39,680 nt of DNA from Alistipes sp. CAG:514 (GTDB taxonomy: Bacteria > Bacteroidota > Bacteroidia > Bacteroidales > UBA932). The DNA lies in assembly GCA_000431015.1 (NCBI GenBank), contig HF985991.1, positions 30,924-70,603 on the forward strand, written 5' to 3'. A model generated the notes under the pieces. That model was not told where the DNA came from. It ran no database searches and saw only the letters and a program-made list of their open reading frames with translations. Shown here in pieces: positions 1-8,273 of the stretch (position 1 is its first letter; the number at the start of each line of letters is the position of its first letter). A program made the translations under genes and the position numbers.

Positions 1-2375
1 TTGATCCGCTCTTCCTCGGGGTTGCCTTGGAAGCGGACGGCTCCATCGATGGAAATCCAGTCCTGGAGAGGAAGGACGCACAACATCGAAGGCGAGTCAA
101 GGTGCTGGCGGATAATTCTTTCACACACCCACGGGTCGCAGAAATATGGAGCCTGACCCTCGCAGTGGAGAGTCTCGTGGAAGAAACGCTCGGACATCTG
201 CCTGTCCTCCTCCCACCAGCCTCGCAGGGTGGATGTGTCGTGGGTGCCTGTGGCGCAGACGGACAGGTACGGGTAGGTCGCCGGATCATCAAATGTCTTT
301 TCCGGAGACTTCGGCATCCTCTGGATCTCAAGCGAAAGGATCCTCAGTTCCCTCATCACCTCAGGCACGCAGGCCGGAATCATGCCCAGATCCTCACCGC
401 ACGCCAGCATTCTCGTGGAGTCCAGAAGCGCCGGCAGTTTCCTCATCGCACAATCCTTCCAGAAACCGTTGTGACGATGGTAGAAGAAGTCATTGTACAG
501 ATTGTTGTAGGCGTCCTTCATGTAGCCATTCAGGGTTCGGTAGTCCTCGGTGTTCTGCGCCGCGATGCGCGGATGATACCATCCCTCACGGTGAGGATCC
601 GGCACAAACAGCTGTGAGTCAGGATTGAATCCGCGGCCTCGAAGCTCGTCGGCAGAGTAAGGCAGCGCAGGATTGAAGTGTCCGAGAAGCCCCGACTTGA
701 CACCGGTCGGAATCTCCCAGATGCGGAAGAATCCAAGAATATGGTCGATGCGGAAAGCGTCGAAATATTCACTCATTTTCCCGAGGCGCGACTTCCACCA
801 GGCGTAGCCGTCCTTCGCCATCTCATCCCAGTTGTAGGTCGGGAGGCCCCAGTTCTGGCCGTCGGCTGAGAATGCGTCAGGTGGCGCACCGGCCTGGGAA
901 TCAAGGTTGAACAGGCGTGGGTATTGCCATGCGTCCACGCTCGTGCGGCTTATGCCGATCGGCAGGTCGCCCTTGATCGCGATGCCCTTCGAGTGGGCAT
1001 ATTCAACAGCATCCTTCAGTTGCGCGTCGAGGCAGAACTGGAGGTAGCAGTAGAAGTCCGTCTCGGCTTTGTGCCTGCTACAGAATGACTTGACCTTGGT
1101 CTCTGAATATTCGGAGAGAGTTTTCCACTTTTCGAACTCCGGCGTGCCGTTCTGATCCCTCAGTACTCGGAAGGCCGCGTAAGGGATGAGCCAGCCCTTG
1201 TTGGCGGAATAGAATCTCTGATATTCCTTGCTGGAGATAACTTCCTGTCCGCCAGCGGAGAAGGCCTCTCTCAACAGGCGGAGCTTCTCGCCGTTCACCC
1301 TCTCATAGTCAACCGCCGGCAGAGCGTTGAGCTCTTTCTGGAGCGCTTTGTATTTCCTGTCCGCCTTGACTCCGGCGTCCGGCAGATGGATGAACTGCGG
1401 GTGCAGGGCGAAGGTGGAGTTGGCGTTGTAGGGGTAGGAATCCGTCCACGTGCCGGTCATCGTGGTGTCGTTGATCGGCAGGATCTGGATGATGCTCTGG
1501 CCAGTGGCCGCGGCCCAGTCAACCAGCTTTTTCAGATCCTTGAACTCGCCGACTCCGAAGCTGCTTTCGCTGCGGAGGGAGAAGACAGGGATCGCGGTGC
1601 CGGCCCCGCGCCAGGCTCCGCCCGCTGAACCCGTTGAGGCGCAGAGCCTTGTCTCGAACTTAGGGACGACATTTCTGATCTCAAGGAAGTTGCCTTCCGT
1701 CGGTGCTTCCGCAAGCCGGCGGTTCGGTCCCGACTCCCAGATTTCCTCACCATTCTGGTTGAGTATGACGAATTTGTACTCGAAAGGCTCCTCGACTTTG
1801 AGCGTCACGTCCCAGAGCGGGGCGGCGGACATCTTCAGCGGAATGAATTTCTTCCAGTTGTCAAACAATGTCCCGCTTCCTGTCATGGCCAGTGTCTCAT
1901 TCTTGCGGATTATGGCGCAAGGCACTGTGAAGGAGACGTTGCCTGAGCGTTTGTCCGATGATGCTTTCCTCTTGAAAATCACGTCGGTAAAGGCCTTGGA
2001 CCAAAAAGGAGAGTCCTCCGGGCGATCCTGCCAGCGATCCTGGATCTCTATAACTTCCGGCGTACAGATCATTCCGCTCGCCGAACTTGCTGAAGCGCCG
2101 GAATGATTCCGTTTCGCTTCGACGGTCCCGGCGACATGGGAAGTGATCCCGGCGACCGGAACGATCCGCCCCTTCCACTCGCGGCGGACGCACTGTCCGT
2201 CACGATGAAGCTCAAAGGAATAATCCAGAGTCTTCGTCGCCTGCGGCACCTCCAGATCAGCCTTCCAACGGCCTCCGGCAACATATTCCATGGCGATTGG
2301 TTCCCCGTCGGGACGAATCAGAAAGAGAACCTCTCCGGGAGAGGTGAAATATTCAAGTGTTATTGTCAGTCTCAT
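1..2375 (-). CDS. malQ: 4-alpha-glucanotransferase (GH77, amylomaltase) with N-terminal starch-binding modules; C-terminus cut by window edge
   Basis: The protein transfers alpha-1,4-glucan segments between maltodextrins in cytoplasmic starch/glycogen metabolism. I translated the minus strand from the ATG at 2375; it stays open for 791 codons to base 1, so the C-terminus lies outside the window. The first ~230 residues look like two CBM20-type carbohydrate-binding modules, the usual build of Bacteroidales MalQ. The GH77 domain follows. All three expected catalytic acids are visible: nucleophile Asp in FRIDH (about residue 544), acid/base Glu in CGEDLG (about 661) and the transition-state Asp in GTHDTS (about 713). 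The upstream promoter is unclear: the nearest match to the -7 element overlaps a 13-bp palindrome at 2413-2425. The neighbouring U32 gene is divergent and appears unrelated. Apart from the truncation nothing is broken. Confidence 0.95.
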   Translation of the reverse strand, partial: MRLTITLEYFTSPGEVLFLIRPDGEPIAMEYVAGGRWKADLEVPQATKTLDYSFELHRDGQCVRREWKGRIVPVAGITSHVAGTVEAKRNHSGASASSASGMICTPEVIEIQDRWQDRPEDSPFWSKAFTDVIFKRKASSDKRSGNVSFTVPCAIIRKNETLAMTGSGTLFDNWKKFIPLKMSAAPLWDVTLKVEEPFEYKFVILNQNGEEIWESGPNRRLAEAPTEGNFLEIRNVVPKFETRLCASTGSAGGAWRGAGTAIPVFSLRSESSFGVGEFKDLKKLVDWAAATGQSIIQILPINDTTMTGTWTDSYPYNANSTFALHPQFIHLPDAGVKADRKYKALQKELNALPAVDYERVNGEKLRLLREAFSAGGQEVISSKEYQRFYSANKGWLIPYAAFRVLRDQNGTPEFEKWKTLSEYSETKVKSFCSRHKAETDFYCYLQFCLDAQLKDAVEYAHSKGIAIKGDLPIGISRTSVDAWQYPRLFNLDSQAGAPPDAFSADGQNWGLPTYNWDEMAKDGYAWWKSRLGKMSEYFDAFRIDHILGFFRIWEIPTGVKSGLLGHFNPALPYSADELRGRGFNPDSQLFVPDPHREGWYHPRIAAQNTEDYRTLNGYMKDAYNNLYNDFFYHRHNGFWKDCAMRKLPALLDSTRMLACGEDLGMIPACVPEVMRELRILSLEIQRMPKSPEKTFDDPATYPYLSVCATGTHDTSTLRGWWEEDRQMSERFFHETLHCEGQAPYFCDPWVCERIIRQHLDSPSMLCVLPLQDWISIDGAVRFQGNPEEERI

Positions 2376-2412
2376 GGTTTCATTCTACGGTGGAAAAGGT
2401 CCGCCGTCAAAA

Positions 2413-2425
2413 TGCTAAATTAGCA
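2413..2425. promoter_or_regulatory. 13-bp perfect palindrome upstream of malQ
   Basis: TGCTAAATTAGCA reads the same on both strands around a central A/T and lies 38 bp upstream of the malQ start, in the 261-bp divergent malQ/U32 spacer. It could be an operator overlapping a weak -7 element (TAATTTAG on the minus strand). No regulator can be assigned, and an AT-rich palindrome this short may be chance. Confidence 0.25.
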
Positions 2426-2512
2426 AAAATTCTGAATATGAGGGTTCTTCGTGACTGAAATATTCATTGAATATTCATTTATTGTCTTTTTTCGCCAAAA
2501 TGACCGCTCAAA

Positions 2513-2544
2513 TTTGTGTTTGGCGATTATTAAGGTTAATTTTG
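2513..2544 (+). promoter_or_regulatory. Bacteroidota-type promoter for the U32 gene
   Basis: TTTG (2513-2516), a 20-nt spacer, then TAATTTTG (2537-2544) match the -33/-7 consensus TTTG / TAnnTTTG exactly. Transcription would start near 2551, leaving a leader of about 85 nt before the ATG at 2637. I see no clear riboswitch-like structure in that leader. Confidence 0.6.
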
Positions 2545-2636
2545 AAGGATAATATTCATAAACGGCAAAGAGTCGGTGCCGTGGATTTGGCAAAGATTGC
2601 CGAGAATGAGGCTATAATGTTGATTATTTGGTGACT

Positions 2637-3905
2637 ATGGACAAGAAGGAACTTGAGATAATGTCCCCGGCGGGCAATTTCGAATGCCTGTACGCGGCGA
2701 TTCAGGGCGGGGCGGACTCCGTCTATTTCGGTGTCGGCAACCTGAACATGCGCTCGCATTCGGCGAACAATTTCACTCCGGACGACCTGCCGCGCATAGT
2801 GGAGGTCTGTCGGGAATATGGTGTCAAGACCTACATGACTTTGAATATTGTCCTGTACGGTGAGGATCTGGCTCCTATGAGGGAGGCTCTTGACGCCGCC
2901 AAGGCCGCCGGAGTGAATGCCATCATCGCGTCCGACATGGCTGCTATCACCTATTGCCGGGAGATCGGGCTTGAGGTCCACATCTCCACGCAACTCAACG
3001 TCTCGAATGTCGAGGCGCTGCGCTTCTACTCGCGGTTCGCCGATGTGATCGTGCTGGCGCGCGAGCTTAACCTGCGTCAGGTCAAGGAGATCCACGAGGC
3101 CATAGTGCGTGACGGGATCAAGGGGCCGTCAGGGGAACTTGTCAGGATTGAGATGTTCGCCCACGGAGCGCTCTGTATGGCCGTCTCCGGGAAGTGCTAT
3201 CTGAGTCTCCAGACCTACGGCGCTTCTGCCAACCGTGGCGCCTGCTACCAGCTTTGCCGTCGTGGCTATGAGGTCACCGACCTTGAGACCGGCACGAAAC
3301 TTAACATCGACAATAAGTACATCATGTCGCCTAAGGATTTGTGTACCATTGAGTTCATGGACAAGATCATCGATGCGGGCGTAAAGGTCTTCAAGATCGA
3401 GGGCAGGGCCAGGAGCGCTGAATATGTCAAGAAGACGGCAGAGTGCTACCGCCGGGCAGCCGACGCTGTCTGTGAGGGGTGCTACACTCCGGAACTTGCT
3501 GCCTCTTTGAAGGATGAACTTTCTGAAGTCTTCAACCGTGGATTCTGGGATGGCTACTATCAGGGTGCGAGACTCGGTGAGTGGAGCGATGTGTACGGCA
3601 GTCACGCCACTCGCAAGAAGGTCTATAGCGGGAAGATCACGAACTGGTTCGACAGGATCTCCGTGGCGGAGGTGCTGGTGGAGTCCGAGACGCTGCGGGC
3701 GGGTGACGACATTCTGATCATCGGTGAGACGACAGGTGTCATCGAGCAGAAGGTGAGCGAGATACGAGTCGATCTGAAGTCGGCGCAGGAGGCCGCGAAG
3801 GGAACTCTTTGCTCCATTCCGGTCACTTTTCCGGATGACATCAGGACTCCCGGCGGCAAGAAAATCCGCCGAGGCGACAAGGTCTACATCTGGAGGGAAG
3901 TCTGA
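2637..3905 (+). CDS. Peptidase U32 family protein (RlhA/TrhP-like RNA hydroxylation type)
   Basis: The 422-residue protein carries the U32 family core: an N-terminal TIM-barrel-like start (SPAGNFECLYAAIQGGAD), the family signature around EMFAHGALCMAVSGKC, and a following cysteine cluster (GACYQLCRRG). U32 proteins were named as collagenases, but characterised E. coli members (RlhA, TrhP) take part in hydroxylation of rRNA or tRNA bases, and the conserved cysteines suggest iron-sulfur chemistry. Which RNA is modified here cannot be told from sequence. I place the start at the ATG 2637; TTG and GTG codons just upstream are in frame but less likely. It has its own promoter and converges on the hydrolase gene with a 54-bp gap. 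Confidence 0.88.
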   Translation: MDKKELEIMSPAGNFECLYAAIQGGADSVYFGVGNLNMRSHSANNFTPDDLPRIVEVCREYGVKTYMTLNIVLYGEDLAPMREALDAAKAAGVNAIIASDMAAITYCREIGLEVHISTQLNVSNVEALRFYSRFADVIVLARELNLRQVKEIHEAIVRDGIKGPSGELVRIEMFAHGALCMAVSGKCYLSLQTYGASANRGACYQLCRRGYEVTDLETGTKLNIDNKYIMSPKDLCTIEFMDKIIDAGVKVFKIEGRARSAEYVKKTAECYRRAADAVCEGCYTPELAASLKDELSEVFNRGFWDGYYQGARLGEWSDVYGSHATRKKVYSGKITNWFDRISVAEVLVESETLRAGDDILIIGETTGVIEQKVSEIRVDLKSAQEAAKGTLCSIPVTFPDDIRTPGGKKIRRGDKVYIWREV

Positions 3906-3959
3906 GTCCGGGTCACTGTGGTCAGACAAGCCCGCCATCCTGTCAAAATCTGAACTGGA

Positions 3960-4871
3960 TCACGCCAGCCGTGTGAGAACGTCCTCCCAGACCTGCATCC
4001 GTCCGGTCTCGTTCAGGATCTCGTGACGCATGCCGGGATAAAGATGCAGATCCGTGTTCCTGTACCCCAGTTTTCTCATAAATCCGGCGGCCTCTCCGAT
4101 GGCCTTGTCGGAGACTCTGCAAGGATCCTCCGCACCGGAGATGAAGTGGACAGGCAGATCCGGATTGCCCATCTTCCAGCCTTTCGGGCTATAGCAGTCC
4201 CGCATCAGATCAAGCAGGTTCCTGAATCCGTTGACAGTGAATGTGAACACGCAGTAAGGATCATTGTGATAGGCCTTTAGCGTCTCCTTGTCAGAGCAGA
4301 CCCACGCCGACGGGAAACCCTCTGATTCGAACGGTTTGTTGAAGGAGCCGAAGGACAGTCTTTGCATCAGAGGTGAGCGGTAACGCTCGCCTTTGAGCGC
4401 TCCGATAAGGCCGGCAAGAAGCCGCCCGGCGCCTCCGGCAGGATTCCGGCTAGGACAGCCGCAGACGAACAGCGTGTCGATGCTGTCGTCGTAACGTTTT
4501 GTGAACGAGCGTACTGCCATCGACCCCATGCTGTGTCCGAATAGGGTGTACGGCAGTGTCGGGTAGGAGGCCTTGACCTCGTTTTGAACCAGCCTGATGT
4601 CCTTCACCAATGCTTTCCAGCCACCTTTGTACATGTATCCCAGATCCTCCTCGGCAAGCACGGACTCGCCATGTCCCCGGTGATCGTGTATGGCGCAGAT
4701 GTAGCCGTGCGCGGAAAGATATTCCATAAAAGGAATGTACCTTTCCTTGTGTTCGCACATCCCGTGAACGATCTGCACGATTCCCTTAGGTTCACCCGCC
4801 GGCTCGCTGATCAGCATAGCCAGCTGAAGCCCGTCCGCCGACGCCTCGATTTTCCGCTTTAGCATATTCAT
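3960..4871 (-). CDS. Alpha/beta hydrolase, lysophospholipase / monoacylglycerol lipase-like
   Basis: A serine hydrolase of the Hydrolase_4 (monoglyceride lipase-like) type. The nucleophile elbow GHSMG, the oxyanion region VHGMCEH, the HDHRGHGES segment, a late acidic residue (SGAEDPC) and the catalytic His (GMRHEIL) are all present in the expected order. No signal peptide is visible, so it is probably cytoplasmic. An ORF continues upstream to 4949. I prefer the ATG at 4871 (or 4865), because a good promoter (TTTG-N20-TATCTTTA) lies inside the longer version and would start transcription near 4883; the shorter start also gives about 303 residues, usual for the family. It is divergent from a FadL-type channel, so a role in lipid or ester use is a reasonable but unproven guess. 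Confidence 0.85.
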   Translation of the reverse strand: MNMLKRKIEASADGLQLAMLISEPAGEPKGIVQIVHGMCEHKERYIPFMEYLSAHGYICAIHDHRGHGESVLAEEDLGYMYKGGWKALVKDIRLVQNEVKASYPTLPYTLFGHSMGSMAVRSFTKRYDDSIDTLFVCGCPSRNPAGGAGRLLAGLIGALKGERYRSPLMQRLSFGSFNKPFESEGFPSAWVCSDKETLKAYHNDPYCVFTFTVNGFRNLLDLMRDCYSPKGWKMGNPDLPVHFISGAEDPCRVSDKAIGEAAGFMRKLGYRNTDLHLYPGMRHEILNETGRMQVWEDVLTRLA

Positions 4872-4889
4872 AAGATTTGTGTCGCTTCG

Positions 4890-4921
4890 TAAAGATAATG
4901 GTTTTTGACCGCTTGGCCAAA
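4890..4921 (-). promoter_or_regulatory. Promoter of the alpha/beta hydrolase
   Basis: On the minus strand TTTG (4921-4918), 20 nt, then TATCTTTA (4897-4890) match the Bacteroidota consensus with one mismatch. It decides the start of the hydrolase: the ATG at 4949 lies upstream of the predicted transcript, whereas 4871/4865 give a short leader of about 12-18 nt. Confidence 0.5.
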
Positions 4922-4984
4922 TCATGGATTCCATTTCGGTTTTGTCCATAAATCAATTTAAAAAATATCAAAAGGTCGAAATTG

Positions 4985-5015
4985 TTTGTGAATATAGAGA
5001 TAAGCTATACATTTG
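4985..5015 (+). promoter_or_regulatory. Promoter of the FadL-type channel gene
   Basis: TTTG (4985-4988), a 19-nt spacer and TACATTTG (5008-5015) match the -33/-7 consensus exactly. Predicted transcription start near 5022, giving a leader of roughly 23 nt before the ATG at 5045. Confidence 0.65.
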
Positions 5016-5044
5016 TTCCGAAAATTACAATAAAATTCGACTAA

Positions 5045-6568
5045 ATGAAAAGAATCATTGTATTTGCCGCGGCCATTTGCGCCGCTGCCCTTACCGCCAA
5101 GGCTGGCGGTTATGTGACGAACTCGAACCAGAATGTGGCGTACCTGAGGAATCCTGCGCAGAACGCTGTGATAGGGGTGCAGGGTGCGTACTTCAATCCT
5201 GCCGGTATAGGCTTCATGGACAACGGTTGGCATCTCGCGCTCGATGTCCAGTCGGCTTTGCAGAGGCGCTACACTACCTCTACCTACGAGCCGCTTAAGT
5301 ATGGCGTTGACAATGAGGGACGTGGCTACAAGAAGTACACCGGCAAGTCCTTTGTTCCGGCTCTTCCGCATCTGAGCCTGGCCTTCAAACATGACAATCT
5401 GTTCGCCTCCTTCCATTTCGGTGTTATCTCCGGAGGCGGCAAGGCGAAATATGACCAGGGACTCGGCTCCTTCGAAGCTCCTGTGGCCATGATTCCTGCT
5501 CTGATCAACAATCTGGCCGGCGCTCAGATGGTTACCGGCTATGATGCTGACATCAACCTCACCGGCGAGCAGTACAACTTCGCCGGCCAGTTGAACCTGG
5601 GCTACAAGATCGGCTCCGGGTGGAGCGTCTCCGCGGGAGTCCGTCTCAACTACATCTCCAACTACTACGTCGGAAGCCTCAGGAACATCCAGTTGCAGTA
5701 CGGCGGCAAGATGCTGCCGGCGGCAAATGTGCTCGGAGCGGCTGTGTCCTCGATCTCAGGAGGCTTGATCCCGACAGAGACCGCCGTCGGGATGGTAGGC
5801 GGCCTGGTGAGCGACAAGGAACTTGACGCGCATCAGAAGGACATCGCCTGGACTCCTGTCCTCTCGGTTGACTACAAGACCGGCAAATTCAACTTCTCGG
5901 CCCGCTACGAGTTCAACACCAAGGTGCGTCTAAGCAACGACACCAAGATGAACACTACAGGAATATCCCAGTTCGATGACAACAAGGAGATCGCCGCCGA
6001 CATCCCGGCAAACATCAACATCGGCGCTGAATATTCCATCAAGCCGAACTTCCGCATCTCTTTGGGCGCCAACTACTATTTCGACAAGCAGTCCAAGCAG
6101 TACAACAACGAGACCGGTCTGAACGATAAGCAGAACTACTTGAAGCACAATTCGTTTGAGATCCTAGGCGGCTTGGAGTACGACCTTGGTCGCGTAGTGA
6201 CCCTCAGCATCGGCGCCAACAGCAACACCTTCGGCTTCGGCAACGACGCCAAGTTCATCTCCGACCTGAGTTACAGCACAAGCTCGATCTCCGGCGGCCT
6301 TGGCGCCCGGATCAGGGCCTCCGAGAAAATCAGCATAGATTTAGGAATATACAAGACTTTCTTCCTGCACTTCACCAAAGAGGAGGCCGACTATGGTGGA
6401 AACGGTGCGTTGATCGCTTCGAAACTGGCTCCTGTCCTCGGCCAGCTGGCCCCGTCCGTTCCCGGCCTTGCCGAGAAACTGGACATCAAGAACCTTCAGG
6501 TTCCAGGCCAGGACGACTTCTACCGCACCAGCATCGTCGGCGGCATAGGCGTGACGTTCAAGTTCTGA
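5045..6568 (+). CDS. OmpP1/FadL/TodX-family outer-membrane channel
   Basis: A 507-residue beta-barrel protein. The first 20 residues (Lys-Arg then an Ala/Ile/Val-rich stretch ending in AKA) form a signal peptide. Just after it comes the FadL-type N-terminal plug region with an NPA motif (YFNPAGIGF). Alternating-hydrophobicity strands run to the end, which closes with the barrel-type terminal Phe (GVTFKF). FadL proteins pass long-chain fatty acids and other hydrophobic compounds through the outer membrane by lateral diffusion; the ligand here is unknown. It has its own promoter and is divergent from a lipase-like hydrolase. It converges on the M64 peptidase gene. Confidence 0.88.
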   Translation: MKRIIVFAAAICAAALTAKAGGYVTNSNQNVAYLRNPAQNAVIGVQGAYFNPAGIGFMDNGWHLALDVQSALQRRYTTSTYEPLKYGVDNEGRGYKKYTGKSFVPALPHLSLAFKHDNLFASFHFGVISGGGKAKYDQGLGSFEAPVAMIPALINNLAGAQMVTGYDADINLTGEQYNFAGQLNLGYKIGSGWSVSAGVRLNYISNYYVGSLRNIQLQYGGKMLPAANVLGAAVSSISGGLIPTETAVGMVGGLVSDKELDAHQKDIAWTPVLSVDYKTGKFNFSARYEFNTKVRLSNDTKMNTTGISQFDDNKEIAADIPANINIGAEYSIKPNFRISLGANYYFDKQSKQYNNETGLNDKQNYLKHNSFEILGGLEYDLGRVVTLSIGANSNTFGFGNDAKFISDLSYSTSSISGGLGARIRASEKISIDLGIYKTFFLHFTKEEADYGGNGALIASKLAPVLGQLAPSVPGLAEKLDIKNLQVPGQDDFYRTSIVGGIGVTFKF

Positions 6569-6652
6569 TGAAGCTCCAAAAGCCCCCCTCCCCGCTCTCC
6601 TGCGATAACTCTCACTGGTTCAGCGAGGTTGAGAAAAGCGGCGGGGCGGTTG

Positions 6653-7915
6653 CTATTCCTCGGTGTAGAATCGGATGATCCGTTCGATGGCGCGCTGGCA
6701 GACCGGGCAGAAGGCCGGAGCGTTGTTGGTTCTCATGCGGCAATCCTCGCAGGCTCTCCAAACGCCTTTGGTCTGGTAGCCTCCGCCTTCTACAAGCCCG
6801 GCAACACCTTGGTCATAAAGGTCTTTCCACTTGCTGCTGAAATCAGCCTTCGTGGTGATGTTCTGCTCCCAAGGCTCGATGTCCGGGTAGTAATACTCAA
6901 CGAACTGGTCGTCGTAGGCATATTCATCGGCCAATCCACCGAAGCTGTGTCCGAACTCGTGGACGACCACGGGGGCGAAAAGTTTGTGGTGCGCGGTCGT
7001 CAATGTGTAGGAATTGTAGATGCCGCCTCCGCCGTAAGTGTCAGTGTTGGCGAGGATTATGATGTGTTCGTACGGGATTTCGGCAAGGGTGTCGTGCATC
7101 TTGAACAGGTGCAGGGTCGTGAGGTAGCGGTCGGAGTAGAACGTGTCGAAGTGCGAGTCCACAGCCGTCTTTTTCCACAGTCCCTCACGCGGCACGCTCA
7201 CTCCGCTGTCCTGCGACGGCGAGGCCACCGCCACGATGTTGAACCTGTCCTTCATTGACTTGAACGGCTCGTGGCGCAGAAGATTCTCCACCGTGCTCTC
7301 GGCATCCTTGAAGAATATGTCCATCTCGCCTTCGCTGTAGCCCTCAGCGAGAATGGCCACGTCGATCTTCTCCTTGGAGTCCCCGCTGTGAAGCAGCATT
7401 CTTGTCTGCGGCCCTCCACCTGCCGGTCTTATCAGAATGTCATCAGGGTCAACAGGATGCGTAAGTTTTGCCGACACATTCTCGTGAAAGTCATAGAGTT
7501 GTACGGTGATCTCCGCAGGAGCCGCCGGCATCGGCACCAGAAAGACGTTCTCGAAACTTCTGCGGACTCTCGTGGCCTCTTCTGTCGCCTGCCATTCCTG
7601 GAACAAGGTGCAGAATGACATCCTGTAAAGTGTGTCGCCCGTAGCCTTGTCCGTCATCGTCAGCTGTCCGTTACCCCGAAGCGGCACCTCCTTCATGTTC
7701 GTCCTCCTGCCGTGCCACCCGTCAAGGCTAAGCAGCTCGGCCACGGCGATGTCGCAATCCTTGTCGGATCCGGTGAACATGTAGTCTATCCTCAGGGTCT
7801 TGTCCTGCAGTCTTCCCTCGTCGAACGGATTGGCTTTTGCCGCATCAGACCGCGGCCCCGCATTAGTCAATCCCGGCAGCGCCGCCGCCAAAGCGATCAG
7901 TAAAAATCTTCTCAT
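6653..7915 (-). CDS. Secreted M64 (IgA peptidase-like) zinc metallopeptidase
   Basis: A 420-residue protein with a signal peptide (MRRFLLIALAAALPGLTNA), an N-terminal M64 propeptide-like beta domain, then the peptidase domain. The zinc motif HEFGHSFGGLADEY contains the two His ligands and the catalytic Glu, with the downstream acidic residues expected for M64. A C-terminal CEDC...CPVCQ cysteine set is typical of Bacteroidales members. The family is named after the Clostridium ramosum IgA protease, but Bacteroidales M64 enzymes are mostly uncharacterised and IgA cleavage should not be assumed. A small unknown ORF ends 30 bp upstream on the same strand, and no good promoter lies between them. 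Confidence 0.9.
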   Translation of the reverse strand: MRRFLLIALAAALPGLTNAGPRSDAAKANPFDEGRLQDKTLRIDYMFTGSDKDCDIAVAELLSLDGWHGRRTNMKEVPLRGNGQLTMTDKATGDTLYRMSFCTLFQEWQATEEATRVRRSFENVFLVPMPAAPAEITVQLYDFHENVSAKLTHPVDPDDILIRPAGGGPQTRMLLHSGDSKEKIDVAILAEGYSEGEMDIFFKDAESTVENLLRHEPFKSMKDRFNIVAVASPSQDSGVSVPREGLWKKTAVDSHFDTFYSDRYLTTLHLFKMHDTLAEIPYEHIIILANTDTYGGGGIYNSYTLTTAHHKLFAPVVVHEFGHSFGGLADEYAYDDQFVEYYYPDIEPWEQNITTKADFSSKWKDLYDQGVAGLVEGGGYQTKGVWRACEDCRMRTNNAPAFCPVCQRAIERIIRFYTEE

Positions 7916-7945
7916 CAGTGTCTTCGTTAATATGTGGTTTATTCA

Positions 7946-8239
7946 TTATTCCTTGAAGTAGACAGTGATGGAGAAGGAGGAACTAACGTTCATTTTCAAT
8001 CCGTGGTAAATGCCGTCCTTATTCTTTTTTGACATATCCATTTCTCCATTAATGACATAATGCGTCCCTTGGATTAGCGCTGCTGTCTCAGCCCCAAGAT
8101 CCGCATGAGCAAAGATAATAAAAATTATTCCGTCTCTGAAAGAGCAACAGGCTACTGCATGAATGCTGTCTGCATTCAAGCAAAAGCATACGATGGAAGA
8201 AGCCTTTCTGAGGTCTCTTCTTTTACAAAAAGAATTCAT
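7946..8239 (-). CDS. Hypothetical protein, 97 residues, no recognised family
   Basis: I do not recognise this ORF. It lies in the 358-bp gap between the M64 and ATPase genes, on the same strand, 30 bp ahead of the M64 gene. The C-terminal half (GTHYVINGEMDMSKKNKDGIYHG and on) has the feel of a real soluble beta-rich protein, while the N-terminal half is unusually rich in Cys (5 in the first 33 residues). It may be a genuine small gene, the remnant of a larger one, or spurious. Base composition is more AT-rich than the flanks. There is no signal peptide and no convincing promoter. Confidence 0.35.
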   Translation of the reverse strand: MNSFCKRRDLRKASSIVCFCLNADSIHAVACCSFRDGIIFIIFAHADLGAETAALIQGTHYVINGEMDMSKKNKDGIYHGLKMNVSSSFSITVYFKE

Positions 8240-8273
8240 GCTTAAGAGCCTGTTTATCTGACGGATATCGGTC

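Noticed and set aside
2569..2581. GAGTCGGTGCCG, which resembles the tail of the type II CRISPR tracrRNA
   Set aside because: Only a few bases match, there is no paired stem or T-run, and no cas gene or repeat array is in the window.
3129..3938. 269-codon antisense frame across the U32 gene
   Set aside because: Shadow frame; all conserved motifs are on the plus strand.
4872..4949. N-terminal 26-residue extension of the alpha/beta hydrolase
   Set aside because: A -33/-7 promoter lies inside it and the extension has no family similarity, so translation from 4871 or 4865 is more likely.
6569..6652. C/G-rich stretch between the FadL-type and M64 genes considered as a bidirectional terminator
   Set aside because: The CCCCGC and GCGGGG runs can pair only across a long loop, and there is no T-run on either side.
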